64,000 nt of DNA, taken from the NCBI GenBank assembly GCA_009668015.1, contig WJYB01000002.1:434001-498000 (forward strand). Reading direction: 5' to 3'. The stretch is from Enterobacteriaceae bacterium RIT714 (GTDB lineage Bacteria > Pseudomonadota > Gammaproteobacteria > Enterobacterales > Enterobacteriaceae). The translations under genes were made by a program, and so were the position numbers. Of this stretch, positions 1 to 9,853 are shown one piece after another (position 1 is the stretch's first letter; every line of letters begins with the position of its first letter). Below the pieces are notes generated by a model that was given only the letters and a program-made list of their open reading frames with translations, had not been told where the DNA came from and did not search any database.

Positions 1-302
1 GCCCCGGGTTTAGTGAGTTTGATACGCACCCACGGCGAGTTAAAACGGCTTAACAGCAGCTCAGCAACTTCTTCCGCCACGCGTTCCACCAGCGCGAAAC
101 GCTGTCCTTCGACATGCTTCACAACCGTTTCACTGATATCCGCATAGCTCAGGCAGTCATTCACATCATCACTTTTCGCCGCTGCGCGGTTATCCCATCC
201 CATTTCGATATCGAACACCAGCTTCTGCTCAATGGTCTGTTCCCAGTCATAAACACCAATAGTGGTGATTACCGAAAGTTGCTCTATAAATACAATATCC
301 AT
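1..302 (-). CDS. folB: Dihydroneopterin aldolase FolB (partial, 3' end outside window)
   Basis: FolB makes 6-hydroxymethyl-dihydropterin from dihydroneopterin, and also epimerises it, in cytoplasmic folate synthesis. About 100 of the usual 120 or so residues are present; the C-terminus lies left of base 1. The translation begins [20 protein letters not shown], which matches E. coli FolB closely. It keeps the conserved early IGVYDWE and the later [13 protein letters not shown] helix. The ATG is the complement of bases 300-302. The gene diverges from plsY, the same arrangement as in E. coli. Identity is by recognition of the protein sequence and the neighbourhood. Confidence 0.95.
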   Translation of the reverse strand, partial: MDIVFIEQLSVITTIGVYDWEQTIEQKLVFDIEMGWDNRAAAKSDDVNDCLSYADISETVVKHVEGQRFALVERVAEEVAELLLSRFNSPWVRIKLTKPG

Positions 303-409
303 CACGACCTGCCTGGTTTTTGGCTAAACCGGATACCACTTCCGGCGAATTATGCGTATTATCCACAGATGCAGAGAATACAGATACATTTTCAAAACGG
401 AACAGCGTT

Positions 410-1024
410 ATGAGTGCAATCGCGCCTGGAATGATCTTCCTCGCTTACCTTTGCGGCTCAATCTCCAGCGCCATTCTGGTCTGCCGTATCGCCGGTTTAC
501 CCGATCCTCGTGAAAGTGGTTCCGGGAATCCGGGGGCGACCAATGTACTACGAATTGGCGGCAAGGGAGCAGCCGTAGCGGTTTTGGTTTTTGATGTTCT
601 GAAAGGAATGCTTCCCGTCTGGGGCGCTTATGCGTTGGGCGTCACTCCCTTCTGGTTAGGGCTGATCGCCATCGCCGCCTGTCTGGGCCATATCTGGCCG
701 ATATTCTTTGGCTTCAAAGGCGGCAAAGGCGTCGCGACCGCGTTTGGTGCCATCGCCCCCATCGGCTGGGATTTAACCGGCGTGATGGCGGGAACCTGGC
801 TTTTGAGCGTTCTGTTAAGCGGCTACTCTTCGCTGGGCGCGATTGTCAGCGCGCTGATCGCACCGTTTTACGTCTGGTGGTTCAAACCTCAGTTCACCTT
901 TCCGGTCTCCATGCTCTCCTGCCTGATTCTCCTGCGCCATCACGACAACATTCAACGTTTGTGGCGTCGCCAGGAAACCAAAATCTGGACCCGGCTGAAG
1001 AGAAAGAAAAAAGACCCGCAGTAA
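410..1024 (+). CDS. plsY: Acyl-phosphate:glycerol-3-phosphate acyltransferase PlsY
   Basis: This inner-membrane enzyme transfers an acyl group from acyl-phosphate to the sn-1 position of glycerol-3-phosphate, the first step of phospholipid synthesis. The 204-residue product begins [17 protein letters not shown] and has five hydrophobic segments. The three conserved PlsY loops are visible: GSGNPGATN near residue 40, [18 protein letters not shown] near 105, and the RHHDNIQRL region near 180. An upstream in-frame ATG at 320 would add 30 residues absent from the family, so the ATG at 410 is used. A strong terminator follows. Confidence 0.96.
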   Translation: MSAIAPGMIFLAYLCGSISSAILVCRIAGLPDPRESGSGNPGATNVLRIGGKGAAVAVLVFDVLKGMLPVWGAYALGVTPFWLGLIAIAACLGHIWPIFFGFKGGKGVATAFGAIAPIGWDLTGVMAGTWLLSVLLSGYSSLGAIVSALIAPFYVWWFKPQFTFPVSMLSCLILLRHHDNIQRLWRRQETKIWTRLKRKKKDPQ

Positions 1025-1047
1025 TTCGGATACAGAGAATTCCAGAG

Positions 1048-1077
1048 AACCGGCTCAGAAATGAGCCGGTTTTTTTT
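1048..1077 (+). terminator. Rho-independent terminator of plsY
   Basis: A perfect stem AACCGGCTC / GAGCCGGTT with a short loop is followed by a run of eight T. It separates plsY from the urease operon. Confidence 0.9.
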
Positions 1078-1086
1078 CATCTATCC

Positions 1087-1101
1087 ATAAGCGACTCATA
1101 T
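1087..1101 (+). promoter_or_regulatory. Candidate Nac-type site (ATA-N9-TAT) upstream of ureD
   Basis: The bases read ATA AGCGACTCA TAT, a match to the ATA-N9-TAT core known for the nitrogen assimilation control protein Nac in Klebsiella aerogenes, where Nac activates the urease operon. The site centre is about 69 bases before the ureD ATG. Activation by Nac in this organism is inference; the core motif is short and can occur by chance. Confidence 0.4.
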
Positions 1102-1162
1102 GACAGGGTTCATTTCTGCCAGGGCATACTGAAGCAGAAAATAGCGAGCAGATGGATGCAGC

Positions 1163-1990
1163 ATGTTAGCAACCCAGGTGACTGATAAAGCGTATAAAGG
1201 CTGGCAGGCTTCGCTTGCTTTGCAGTTTTGTCACACCCCTGAAAAAACCATTTTGCACTCGGCGCGCCACGTTGGCCCGCTCACCGTCCAGCGCCCGTTT
1301 TATCCTGAGAACGAGACATGCCATCTTTATTTGCTGCACCCGCCGGGCGGAATTGTGGGGGGCGACGAACTTGAGATCTCGGTTCGGCTGGAGGCGAAAA
1401 GCCATGCGCTGATCACCATGCCCGGCGCCAGCAAGTTTTACCGTAGCAATGGCGCCCTTGCCCGTCTTAATCAGCACTTTTTCATTAATGAAAACGCCGT
1501 GCTGGAGTGGCTCCCGCAGGACACCATTTTCTTTCCCGGCGCGAATGCCCGACTGCGCTCAGTTTTTCATCTGCATCCTTCCGGCACGCTGCTGGCCTGG
1601 GAATTGTTCTGCCTGGGCCGTCCGGTGATCAATGAAACCTTCAGTCACGGCACGCTTGAGAGTCGGCTTGAGGTGTGGCTTGAGGATCAACCGCTGCTCA
1701 TCGAGCGCCAGCATCTGACGGATGGCAACCTGACGCTCGTGGCACATCAGCCGTGGATCGGCACGCTGCTGTGTTATCCCGCCAGCGATGCGCTGCTTGA
1801 AGGGGTGCGCGAACGATTAACGCCGCTTGAAAACTACGCGGGGGCAACCCTCACCGATGGCCTGCTGTCGGTGCGTTTTCTCGCGAGCGATAACCTGATT
1901 TGCCAGCGGGTGATGCGCGACATCTGGCACTACCTTCGCCCACACGTTATCGCCAAAACGCCGCACGCTCCGCGTATCTGGCAAACCTGA
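1163..1990 (+). CDS. ureD: Urease accessory protein UreD
   Basis: UreD (UreH) is the scaffold of the urease activation complex. It binds apo-urease and, with UreF and UreG, helps deliver nickel and CO2 to the active site. The 275-residue product is close to the Klebsiella family length of 270. It carries the family blocks HVGPLTVQRPFYPE, LHPPGGIVGGDEL, TMPGASKFYRS and WLPQDTIFFPGANAR. It is the first gene of a seven-gene operon and ends nine bases before ureA. No strong Shine-Dalgarno lies before the ATG, so a slightly later start cannot be excluded. Confidence 0.95.
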   Translation: MLATQVTDKAYKGWQASLALQFCHTPEKTILHSARHVGPLTVQRPFYPENETCHLYLLHPPGGIVGGDELEISVRLEAKSHALITMPGASKFYRSNGALARLNQHFFINENAVLEWLPQDTIFFPGANARLRSVFHLHPSGTLLAWELFCLGRPVINETFSHGTLESRLEVWLEDQPLLIERQHLTDGNLTLVAHQPWIGTLLCYPASDALLEGVRERLTPLENYAGATLTDGLLSVRFLASDNLICQRVMRDIWHYLRPHVIAKTPHAPRIWQT

Positions 1991-1999
1991 GAGACCCGT

Positions 2000-2302
2000 A
2001 TGGAACTGACCCCCAGAGAAAAAGACAAGCTGTTGCTCTTTACCGCCGCACTGGTGGCGGAGCGCCGTCTCGCGCGCGGCGTGAAGCTCAACTATCCGGA
2101 ATCGGTCGCGCTGATCAGCGCCTTTATTATGGAAGGCGCACGCGACGGGCAGACGGTGGCGGAGCTAATGGAAGCCGGTCGCCATGTGCTGACCCGCGCA
2201 CAGGTGATGGAAGGTGTGCCGGAGATGATCCCGGATATTCAGGTCGAAGCCACCTTCCCGGACGGCTCCAAGCTCGTCACCGTTCACAATCCGATCGTGT
2301 AA
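2000..2302 (+). CDS. ureA: Urease gamma subunit UreA
   Basis: This is the small gamma subunit of urease, which hydrolyses urea to ammonia and carbamate in the cytoplasm. The product is exactly 100 residues, the standard length for three-subunit ureases. It begins [20 protein letters not shown] and contains the conserved LNYPE and [18 protein letters not shown] ends. It is preceded by a short gap after ureD and followed ten bases later by ureB, fitting stoichiometric co-translation of the structural subunits. Confidence 0.97.
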   Translation: MELTPREKDKLLLFTAALVAERRLARGVKLNYPESVALISAFIMEGARDGQTVAELMEAGRHVLTRAQVMEGVPEMIPDIQVEATFPDGSKLVTVHNPIV

Positions 2303-2312
2303 GGGGGAGATG

Positions 2313-2633
2313 ATGATCCCAGGCGAATATCAGATAACACCGGGGCAGATCGCGATCAATGTCGGACGCCAAACGCAGCGCGTTATCGTCGAAAACCACG
2401 GCGACAGACCCATTCAGGTGGGATCGCATTACCACTTTTACGAAGTGAATCCGGCTCTTAAATTTCAGCGCGAAGCGACAAAAGGCTACCGCCTGAACAT
2501 TCCGGCCGGCACCGCGGTGCGTTTCGAGCCGGGACAAAAGCGCGAAGTGACGCTGGTGCTGATCGCCGGTGCGCAGCGGATTTTCGGTTTTCGCGGAGAC
2601 GTTATGGGCGATCTGGAGATAAAAAATGGCTGA
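2313..2633 (+). CDS. ureB: Urease beta subunit UreB
   Basis: This is the beta subunit of urease. The 106-residue product starts [16 protein letters not shown] and contains the family block [15 protein letters not shown] followed by NPALKF and the [10 protein letters not shown] loop. Two ATG codons are adjacent at 2310 and 2313. The second gives the family N-terminus and better spacing from the GGGGGAG ribosome-binding site. The gene overlaps the start of ureC by eight bases, so the subunits are translationally coupled. Confidence 0.96.
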   Translation: MIPGEYQITPGQIAINVGRQTQRVIVENHGDRPIQVGSHYHFYEVNPALKFQREATKGYRLNIPAGTAVRFEPGQKREVTLVLIAGAQRIFGFRGDVMGDLEIKNG

Positions 2634-4329
2634 GATTTCACGTCAGGCGTATGCCGATATGTTCGGCCCGACGACGGGCGATAAAGTCCGGCTGGCCGAT
2701 ACGGAGCTGTGGATCGAAGTAGAAAACGATCTCACCGTCTACGGTGAAGAGATTAAATTTGGCGGCGGGAAAGTGATCCGCGACGGTATGGGCCAGGGGC
2801 AAATGACCGCGCAGGCGTGCGTGGATCTGGTGTTAACTAACGCGCTGATCGTCGATCACTGGGGGATCGTCAAAGCGGATATCGGTGTTAAAGACGGCAG
2901 GATCTTCGCCGTTGGCAAAGCCGGCAATCCGGATATCCAGCCCGATGTAACGATCCCGGTCGGCGCGGCGACCGAAGTGATCGCCGCCGAAGGAAAGATC
3001 GTTACTGCGGGCGGGATCGACACCCACATTCACTGGATCTGTCCGCAGCAGGCGGAAGAGGCGCTGGTTTCCGGGGTGACGACGATGATCGGCGGGGGCA
3101 CAGGCCCGGCCGCCGGGACGCACGCAACGACCTGCACGCCAGGACCGTGGTATATCGCGCGGATGTTACAGGCTGCGGATACGCTGCCAGTGAATATTGG
3201 CCTGCTGGGTAAAGGCAATGGTTCAAATCCGGAAGCATTACGCGAGCAAATCGCGGCCGGAGCGATTGGACTCAAAATTCACGAAGACTGGGGCGCGACG
3301 CCTGCGGCGATCAACTGCTCGCTGGAAGTCGCCGACGAGATGGATATTCAGGTCGCGCTGCATAGCGATACGCTGAACGAATCGGGTTTTGTCGAAGATA
3401 CGCTGGCGGCGATTGGCGGGCGAACCATTCACACTTTCCATACCGAAGGGGCTGGCGGCGGTCACGCACCGGATATCATCACCGCCTGCGCGCATCCCAA
3501 TATTCTGCCCTCCTCCACCAACCCGACGCTGCCCTATACGGTGAACACCATCGACGAGCATCTCGATATGCTGATGGTTTGCCATCACCTCGATCCGGAT
3601 ATCGCCGAGGATGTGGCCTTTGCCGAATCCCGTATTCGCCGGGAAACCATCGCCGCCGAAGATGTGCTGCATGATATCGGCGCGTTCTCGCTCACCTCAT
3701 CGGACTCACAGGCCATGGGCCGCGTGGGCGAAGTGATCATCCGCACCTGGCAGGTAGCGCATCGCATGAAAGTGCAGCGCGGCCCGCTGGCGGAAGAGTC
3801 CGGCGACAACGACAACTTCCGCGTGAAACGTTATATCGCGAAATACACCATCAATCCGGCGCTGACACACGGTATCGCCCATGAAGTCGGCTCCATTGAG
3901 GCGGGCAAACTGGCGGATCTGGTGGTCTGGTCGCCGGCGTTCTTTGGCGTGAAACCCGCCACGATAGTGAAAGGTGGAATGATCGCCTGTGCGCCGATGG
4001 GGGATATCAACGCGTCGATCCCTACGCCGCAGCCGGTGCATTATCGCCCGATGTTTGGCTCGCTCGGTGCGGCCCGTCACGCCACGCGTCTGACTTTTAT
4101 TTCGCAGGCCGCGGAGGCGCAAAACATTCCGCAACAGCTCAATCTGCAAAGCGCCATCGCAGTGGTGAGTGGCTGTCGTACGGTGAAAAAGGCCGACATG
4201 ATCCACAACAGCCTGCAGCCGAATATCACCGTGGATTCGCAAACCTACGAGGTGCGCGTCGACGGTGAACTGATCACCAGTGAACCGGCAGAGATCCTGC
4301 CGATGGCACAACGCTATTTCCTGTTTTGA
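2626..4329 (+). CDS. ureC: Urease alpha (catalytic) subunit UreC
   Basis: This is the catalytic subunit holding the two-nickel centre. The length of 567 residues equals that of K. aerogenes UreC, so family numbering applies directly. Visible nickel ligands are H134 and H136 (DTHIH), the carbamylated K217 (LKIHE), H246, H272 and D360. H219 and the flap residues C319 and H320 (MVCHHLDP) are also in place. No key residue is missing, so the enzyme should be functional. It overlaps ureB at its start and is followed closely by ureE. Confidence 0.98.
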   Translation: MAEISRQAYADMFGPTTGDKVRLADTELWIEVENDLTVYGEEIKFGGGKVIRDGMGQGQMTAQACVDLVLTNALIVDHWGIVKADIGVKDGRIFAVGKAGNPDIQPDVTIPVGAATEVIAAEGKIVTAGGIDTHIHWICPQQAEEALVSGVTTMIGGGTGPAAGTHATTCTPGPWYIARMLQAADTLPVNIGLLGKGNGSNPEALREQIAAGAIGLKIHEDWGATPAAINCSLEVADEMDIQVALHSDTLNESGFVEDTLAAIGGRTIHTFHTEGAGGGHAPDIITACAHPNILPSSTNPTLPYTVNTIDEHLDMLMVCHHLDPDIAEDVAFAESRIRRETIAAEDVLHDIGAFSLTSSDSQAMGRVGEVIIRTWQVAHRMKVQRGPLAEESGDNDNFRVKRYIAKYTINPALTHGIAHEVGSIEAGKLADLVVWSPAFFGVKPATIVKGGMIACAPMGDINASIPTPQPVHYRPMFGSLGAARHATRLTFISQAAEAQNIPQQLNLQSAIAVVSGCRTVKKADMIHNSLQPNITVDSQTYEVRVDGELITSEPAEILPMAQRYFLF

Positions 4330-4338
4330 GGAGAGATG

Positions 4339-4797
4339 ATGATCTATTTAACCCGACGCCTTGACCACCCGCACCCCGTTACGGCCAGCGTCACGCTGCC
4401 GATTGATGTCCGGGTGAAAAGCCGCGCCAGAGTCGAGCTGAACGACGGGCGCGATGCGGGGCTGATGTTACCGCGCGGATTGTTGCTCAGAGGCGGCGAT
4501 CTGCTCACCACCGATGACGGAAGCGACGTCATTGAGATTATCGCCGCGCCAGAGGGGGTATCCGTGGTGCGCTGTGCCGATCCCTGGCTGCTCGCCCGCG
4601 CCTGCTATCACCTGGGCAACCGCCATGTTCCGCTACAAATCATGCCCGGTGAGGTGCGCTATCACCACGATCATGTGCTCGACGACATGCTGCGCCAGTT
4701 CGATCTTGACGTGACGTTTGCACATCTGCCGTTTGAACCTGAAGCCGGGGCTTACACCAGCGACGCCCACGGCCACTCGCACGCGCATTCACACTAA
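4339..4797 (+). CDS. ureE: Urease accessory nickel metallochaperone UreE
   Basis: UreE binds nickel and passes it to UreG during urease maturation. The product is 152 residues. It has the peptide-binding N-terminal domain with [15 protein letters not shown], the metal-binding domain with [21 protein letters not shown], and a short histidine-rich tail (HGHSHAHSH). This tail is shorter than the long His tail of K. aerogenes UreE, so nickel storage capacity may be lower. ATG codons at 4336 and 4339 are both possible; 4339 is better spaced from the GAGGAG site and matches relatives. Confidence 0.94.
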   Translation: MIYLTRRLDHPHPVTASVTLPIDVRVKSRARVELNDGRDAGLMLPRGLLLRGGDLLTTDDGSDVIEIIAAPEGVSVVRCADPWLLARACYHLGNRHVPLQIMPGEVRYHHDHVLDDMLRQFDLDVTFAHLPFEPEAGAYTSDAHGHSHAHSH

Positions 4798-4810
4798 AGG
4801 CGCGATAAAA

Positions 4811-5485
4811 ATGGAACATAACCGCCAGCAGTTACGCCTGATGCAGCTTTCCAGCAGTAGTCTGCCGGTAGGTTCTTTCACCTGGTCGCAGGGGCTGGAA
4901 TGGGTGGTAGAGGCAGGCTGGATAACCACCGCAGCAGAATTTAAATGCTGGCAGCTCCAGCAGATGGAGCAGAGTTTTTTCTGCGTGGATTTGCCGCTGT
5001 TTATCCGTCTGTATCGCGCCTGCGAGCTGAACGACCTCACCGCCGCAAAACGCTGGACCGGCTGGCTGCTCGCCTGTCGGGAAACCCGCGAACTGCGCGA
5101 AGAAGAGCGTAATCGTGGAGCCGCGTTTACCCGTCTGATTAAAAGCTGGGAGCCGGATTGCCCCCACGACTGGTGGCCGCTTTTTTCACAGAGCCAACTG
5201 TGTGGAATGGCATGGCTCGGCGTGCGCTGGGAAATCGACGCACACGCGCTGGCGCTAAGTCTGGGCTATAGCTGGATTGAAAGCGCCGTTATGGCGGGCG
5301 TCAAGCTGGTGCCGTTCGGGCAGCAGGCGGCACAACAGTTGATTATCGAATTAAGCGACCATTTTGCCGAAAGGCTGGGTCAGGCGTGGCTTCGCGGTGA
5401 CGATGAGCTGGGGGCGGCCACCCCGCTCTCTGCCATTGCCTCTGCGCGCCACGAAACACAATATTCACGGTTATTCCGATCCTGA
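4811..5485 (+). CDS. ureF: Urease accessory protein UreF
   Basis: UreF binds UreD and the UreG GTPase and gates urease activation. The 224-residue length equals that of K. aerogenes UreF. Family motifs include [21 protein letters not shown] near the N-terminus, the [18 protein letters not shown] helix in the middle, [20 protein letters not shown], and the conserved C-terminus ending in [12 protein letters not shown]. The start at 4811 follows the ureE stop by 13 bases; an upstream in-frame ATG at 4718 would overlap ureE and add residues foreign to the family. Confidence 0.95.
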   Translation: MEHNRQQLRLMQLSSSSLPVGSFTWSQGLEWVVEAGWITTAAEFKCWQLQQMEQSFFCVDLPLFIRLYRACELNDLTAAKRWTGWLLACRETRELREEERNRGAAFTRLIKSWEPDCPHDWWPLFSQSQLCGMAWLGVRWEIDAHALALSLGYSWIESAVMAGVKLVPFGQQAAQQLIIELSDHFAERLGQAWLRGDDELGAATPLSAIASARHETQYSRLFRS

Positions 5486-5494
5486 GGATTTGTT

Positions 5495-6112
5495 ATGTCT
5501 GATTATAAACATCCCCTGCGTGTTGGCGTGGGCGGCCCGGTGGGGTCGGGAAAAACGGCCCTGCTCGAAGCGCTGTGTAAAGCGATGCGCGAAAGGTATC
5601 AACTGGCTGTCGTCACTAACGATATCTACACCAAAGAGGATCAGCGCATCCTGACGGAAGCTGGCGCCCTGGAACCGGAGCGCATTGTGGGAGTGGAAAC
5701 CGGCGGCTGTCCACATACCGCTATCCGTGAAGACGCCTCCATGAATCTCGCTGCCGTCGAGGCCTTAAGCGAGAAGTTTGGCAATCTTGACCTGATTTTT
5801 GTCGAGAGCGGCGGCGATAACCTGAGTGCGACCTTTAGCCCGGAGCTGGCGGATTTGACGATCTACGTGATTGACGTTGCCGAAGGCGAAAAGATCCCGC
5901 GCAAGGGCGGCCCGGGGATCACCAAATCGGATTTTCTGGTGATCAACAAAACCGATCTGGCGCCGTATGTCGGAGCCTCTCTGGAGGTGATGGAGCGCGA
6001 CACAAACCGCATGCGCGGCGAACGTCCGTGGACCTTTACCAATCTGAAGGCCGGTGACGGGCTGGCGACGATTATTGAATTTTTGGAAGAAAAAGGAATG
6101 CTGAGAGTGTAG
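5495..6112 (+). CDS. ureG: Urease accessory GTPase UreG
   Basis: UreG is the SIMIBI-class GTPase that powers nickel insertion into urease. The product is 205 residues. The P-loop [11 protein letters not shown] lies near residue 14, the nickel-binding CPH is in [13 protein letters not shown], the ESGGDN block follows, and the NKTDL guanine-specificity motif lies near residue 150. It is the last gene of the operon. The intergenic stretch after it carries a REP-like palindrome rather than a clear U-tract terminator. Confidence 0.97.
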   Translation: MSDYKHPLRVGVGGPVGSGKTALLEALCKAMRERYQLAVVTNDIYTKEDQRILTEAGALEPERIVGVETGGCPHTAIREDASMNLAAVEALSEKFGNLDLIFVESGGDNLSATFSPELADLTIYVIDVAEGEKIPRKGGPGITKSDFLVINKTDLAPYVGASLEVMERDTNRMRGERPWTFTNLKAGDGLATIIEFLEEKGMLRV

Positions 6113-6137
6113 CGGATTTCAGCTGGCCGATGAATTA

Positions 6138-6178
6138 GCAGGTCCGGCAAGCGTTGCGCTACCGGGCCTGCATGCGGC
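6138..6178. repeat. REP-like palindrome between ureG and tsaD
   Basis: A GC-rich imperfect palindrome (CAGGTCCGGCAAGCG / CGCTACCGGGCCTG) lies between the convergent 3' ends of ureG and tsaD. It resembles enterobacterial REP elements, which often sit between convergent genes and stabilise transcript ends. Confidence 0.55.
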
Positions 6179-6180
6179 GT

Positions 6181-7194
6181 TTAGGCTGCCGGTAATTCTG
6201 CCAGCGGCCAGCGTGGACGTACGGAGACGCTCAGATCCGCCGTTGCACCCGCTTTGATGCGCACCATGCCTGCATACGCAATCATCGCGCCGTTATCAGT
6301 ACAAAATTCCGGACGAGCGTAGAACACTTCACCGCGACGTTTTTGCATCATTTCCGCCAGCTTCGCGCGAAGCGTGCGGTTAGCACTCACACCACCGGCC
6401 ATCACCAGGCGCTTAAAGCCCGTCTGATCCAGCGCGCGTTTGCACTTAATCATTAAGGTATCTACCACCGCATCTTCAAATGCTCGGGCGATATCGGCGC
6501 GGGTCTGATCGTCATTTTCATTGTTGCGAATGGTATTCGCCGCAAAAGTTTTCAGGCCTGAGAAGCTGAAATCAAGCCCTGGACGATCGGTCATCGGACG
6601 CGGGAAGACAAAGCGTTTTTCAACGCCCTGCGACGCCAGCTTCGAGAGCATCGGGCCACCAGGATAATCAAGACCAAGCAGTTTGGCCGTTTTATCAAAC
6701 GCCTCGCCTGCAGCATCGTCGATGGACTCACCCAACAGCTCGTATTTGCCAATACCCGTCACGCTAATCAGCTGGGTATGGCCGCCAGAGACCAGCAGTG
6801 CGACAAACGGAAACTCAGGCGGATTATCTTCCAGCATCGGGGCCAGCAGATGTCCTTCCATATGGTGAACCGGGATTGCCGGAACATCCCACGCAAACGC
6901 CAGCGAACGTCCCACCGTGGCGCCAACCAGCAGCGCACCGACCAGACCAGGACCTGCGGTATACGCCACCGCATCGATATCTTTCGCCGTTAAACCGGAC
7001 TCTTTCAGCGCCGCCTGGATCAGCGGAACCGTTTTACGCACATGGTCGCGTGAAGCCAGTTCTGGCACCACTCCACCGTAATCAGCGTGCAATTTCACCT
7101 GACTATACAGTTGGTTGGCTAACAGACCTTTTTCGTCGTCGTAAATGGCGATGCCGGTTTCATCGCAGGATGTTTCAATACCCAGTACACGCAT
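6181..7194 (-). CDS. tsaD: tRNA N6-adenosine threonylcarbamoyltransferase TsaD
   Basis: TsaD, with TsaB and TsaE, transfers threonylcarbamoyl to A37 of tRNAs that read ANN codons. The 337-residue protein begins [20 protein letters not shown]. It carries metal ligands H111 and H115 in the HHMEGH motif, an ASKH/ATPase-type fold, and the late [10 protein letters not shown] block with the conserved Asp. It diverges from rpsU, as in E. coli. It was formerly called gcp or ygjD. Confidence 0.97.
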   Translation of the reverse strand: MRVLGIETSCDETGIAIYDDEKGLLANQLYSQVKLHADYGGVVPELASRDHVRKTVPLIQAALKESGLTAKDIDAVAYTAGPGLVGALLVGATVGRSLAFAWDVPAIPVHHMEGHLLAPMLEDNPPEFPFVALLVSGGHTQLISVTGIGKYELLGESIDDAAGEAFDKTAKLLGLDYPGGPMLSKLASQGVEKRFVFPRPMTDRPGLDFSFSGLKTFAANTIRNNENDDQTRADIARAFEDAVVDTLMIKCKRALDQTGFKRLVMAGGVSANRTLRAKLAEMMQKRRGEVFYARPEFCTDNGAMIAYAGMVRIKAGATADLSVSVRPRWPLAELPAA

Positions 7195-7258
7195 GACTTG
7201 TTTTACCTCTTTTCGATACCGCGCAGTTTAGGGCGAATGCGGGTCGATGTATACCCTG

Positions 7259-7637
<379 letters not shown>

Positions 7638-7683
7638 TCTGTTGAGGGCAACCGTCCTCAATTGACAGACCGAGTTTTAGTCG

Positions 7684-7724
7684 TAAGGCCGTGCTTCCGG
7701 AAGGAATGCGCGGCTTATTTTCGT
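7684..7724 (+). terminator. Attenuating terminator between rpsU and dnaG (T1-like)
   Basis: An imperfect stem (AAGGCCGTGC with GCGCGGCTT) is followed by TTATTTTCGTTT. Position and form match the known partial terminator between rpsU and dnaG in E. coli, which lets only part of the transcription pass. Confidence 0.75.
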
Positions 7725-7750
7725 TTATGCATTAGCAAATATACAAAATC

Positions 7751-7865
7751 ATTCAAGGTGCAGCCAGGCCGTAGCAGCGTGAATCCCGGGAGCTGATAAA
7801 CGTCAGTCTCAAGGGTGAACGAGGGCAGCCAACGCAAAAGCAGTTTGAAGGATGACGTGTATAAT
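7751..7865. repeat. ERIC-like element upstream of dnaG
   Basis: The stretch reads TTCAAGGTGCAGCC at its left arm and GCAGTTTGAAGGATGACG at its right arm. Between them are GTGAATCCCGGGAGCTGA and AAGGGTGAACGAGGGCAGCC, recognisable though diverged versions of the ERIC core. It fills the rpsU-dnaG gap and ends just before the dnaG start, so it is transcribed as part of the operon mRNA. Confidence 0.65.
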
Positions 7866-7876
7866 TTACGGGGCAT

Positions 7877-9622
7877 ATGGCTGGACGAATCCCACGTGTA
7901 TTTATCAATGACCTGCTGGCCAGAACCGACATCGTCGATCTTATCGACGCGCGGGTAAAGCTCAAAAAGCAGGGCAAGAACTACCACGCGTGCTGTCCGT
8001 TCCATAACGAAAAAACCCCCTCTTTCACCGTGAATGGTGAAAAACAGTTTTACCACTGCTTTGGCTGTGGCGCACACGGCAACGCCGTCGACTTTTTGAT
8101 GAACTACGACAAACTCGAGTTCGTTGAGACCGTCGAAGAACTGGCGGCAATGCACAATCTTGAAGTGCCCTATGAAGCAGGCAGCGGCCCGAGCCAGATA
8201 GAACGCCACCAGCGGCAAACGCTTTATCAGCTGATGGATGGCCTGAATTCGTTTTACCAACAGTCTCTTAAGCAATCTACAGCTGAACCCGCGCGTCAGT
8301 ATTTGACCCGACGCGGTTTGAGCGACGATGTTATTGCGCGCTTCGCTATTGGTTACGCCCCGCCCGGTTGGGACAACGTATTAAAGCGTTTTGGCGGCAA
8401 TAGCGAAGATCGTAAATCTCTGATCGATGCTGGCATGCTGGTGACCAACGATCAGGGTCGAAGCTACGACCGCTTCCGCGAACGGGTGATGTTCCCAATT
8501 CGTGATAAGCGAGGCCGGGTGATTGGTTTTGGTGGACGCGTGCTGGGCGATGCCCTGCCGAAGTACCTCAACTCCCCGGAAACCGATATTTTCCATAAAG
8601 GTCGCCAGCTGTATGGCCTTTATGAAGCCCAGCAGGATAACGCTGAACCCCGGCGTTTACTGGTGGTCGAAGGCTATATGGACGTGGTGGCGCTGGCACA
8701 GTACGACATCAACTACGCGGTTGCGTCGTTGGGGACGTCGACCACCGCCGATCATATTCAGCTGCTGTTCCGGGCGACGAATAACGTGATCTGTTGTTAC
8801 GACGGAGACCGTGCCGGGCGCGATGCGGCCTGGCGAGCACTGGAAACAGCACTCCCTTATATGACCGACGGGCGCCAGTTGCGCTTTATGTTCCTGCCCG
8901 ACGGTGAAGACCCGGATACGCTGGTGCGTAAAGAGGGCAAAGCGGCATTTGAAGCGCGGATGGAGCAGGCACAGCCGCTCTCCACGTTTTTGTTTAACAG
9001 CCTGATGCCGCAGGTAGATTTGAGTACACCGGATGGTCGTGCGCAGTTGAGTACGCTGGCACTGCCGCTCATTACTCAGGTCCCAGGCGAGACGCTGCGC
9101 ATTTATCTGCGACAGGAACTCGGTAACAAGCTGGGCATCCTCGATGACAGTCAGCTTGAACGTTTAATGCCAAAACAGGCTGAAAACGGCGCGGTTCGCC
9201 CCGCTCCACAGCTAAAACGCACAACCATGCGTATACTGATAGGATTACTGGTCCAAAATCCGGAACTGGCGCCGCAGGTGCCGCCGCTGGCGGGGTTGAA
9301 CCATGAAAAGCTGCCAGGACTTGGCTTATTTTCAGAACTGGTCAACACTTGTCTGTCACAGCCTGGACTGACCACCGGGCAGCTGTTAGAGCATTATCGC
9401 GGTACAAAAGAAGCCACTACCCTTGAAAAACTGTCGATGTGGGACGATATAGCAGATAAGGATATCGCAGAAAAAACGTTCACCGACTCTCTCAACCATA
9501 TGTTTGATTCGATGCTTGAGCTGCGCCAGGAAGAGCTAATCGCTCGCGAGCGCACACATGGTTTAAGCAGCGAAGAACGCCGGGAACTCTGGATGTTAAA
9601 CCAGGAACTGGCAAAGAAATAA
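7877..9622 (+). CDS. dnaG: DNA primase DnaG
   Basis: DnaG makes the RNA primers for Okazaki fragments at the replication fork. The 581-residue length equals E. coli DnaG. The N-terminal zinc ribbon has C40, H43, C61 and C64. The TOPRIM core has VVEGYMD near residue 265 and YDGDRAG near residue 309, with the metal-binding acidic residues intact. The C-terminal third is the DnaB-helicase-binding domain. The ATG at 7877 has only a weak ribosome-binding site, as expected for a protein kept at low copy. Confidence 0.98.
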   Translation: MAGRIPRVFINDLLARTDIVDLIDARVKLKKQGKNYHACCPFHNEKTPSFTVNGEKQFYHCFGCGAHGNAVDFLMNYDKLEFVETVEELAAMHNLEVPYEAGSGPSQIERHQRQTLYQLMDGLNSFYQQSLKQSTAEPARQYLTRRGLSDDVIARFAIGYAPPGWDNVLKRFGGNSEDRKSLIDAGMLVTNDQGRSYDRFRERVMFPIRDKRGRVIGFGGRVLGDALPKYLNSPETDIFHKGRQLYGLYEAQQDNAEPRRLLVVEGYMDVVALAQYDINYAVASLGTSTTADHIQLLFRATNNVICCYDGDRAGRDAAWRALETALPYMTDGRQLRFMFLPDGEDPDTLVRKEGKAAFEARMEQAQPLSTFLFNSLMPQVDLSTPDGRAQLSTLALPLITQVPGETLRIYLRQELGNKLGILDDSQLERLMPKQAENGAVRPAPQLKRTTMRILIGLLVQNPELAPQVPPLAGLNHEKLPGLGLFSELVNTCLSQPGLTTGQLLEHYRGTKEATTLEKLSMWDDIADKDIAEKTFTDSLNHMFDSMLELRQEELIARERTHGLSSEERRELWMLNQELAKK

Positions 9623-9637
9623 ACGGAAAGACAACAT

Positions 9638-9695
9638 CTTTCAAGTTGTATCAAGGCAGCAAGAGAACGCAGCTAAACCAGGGACAACTTGAAGG
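9638..9695. repeat. Inverted repeat in dnaG-rpoD spacer (possible deleted ERIC remnant)
   Basis: CTTTCAAGTTGT (9638-9649) pairs with ACAACTTGAAGG (9684-9695), 11 of 12 positions. The inner bases ATCAAGGCAGCAAGAG resemble the left inside of ERIC elements, but the palindromic core is missing. It can form a stem of 11-12 bp in the operon mRNA between dnaG and rpoD. Confidence 0.55.
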
Positions 9696-9853
9696 AAGAA
9701 AGTATTCAACGGCTTAAGTGCCGAATATCGATCGGGAAGCCCCCGGCAGCCGCACTGAGAGGCAGCGGCAAAAATATAAGTACGCCCTCGCTTTAAATGT
9801 TGGTAGCAGCACCGCCGACACCAATCAAACGAAATAAGTGTGGATACCGTCTT

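Noticed and set aside
4718..4810. Longer ureF starting at 4718
   Set aside because: The extra N-terminal residues overlap ureE in another frame and are absent from the UreF family; the 224-residue form matches exactly.
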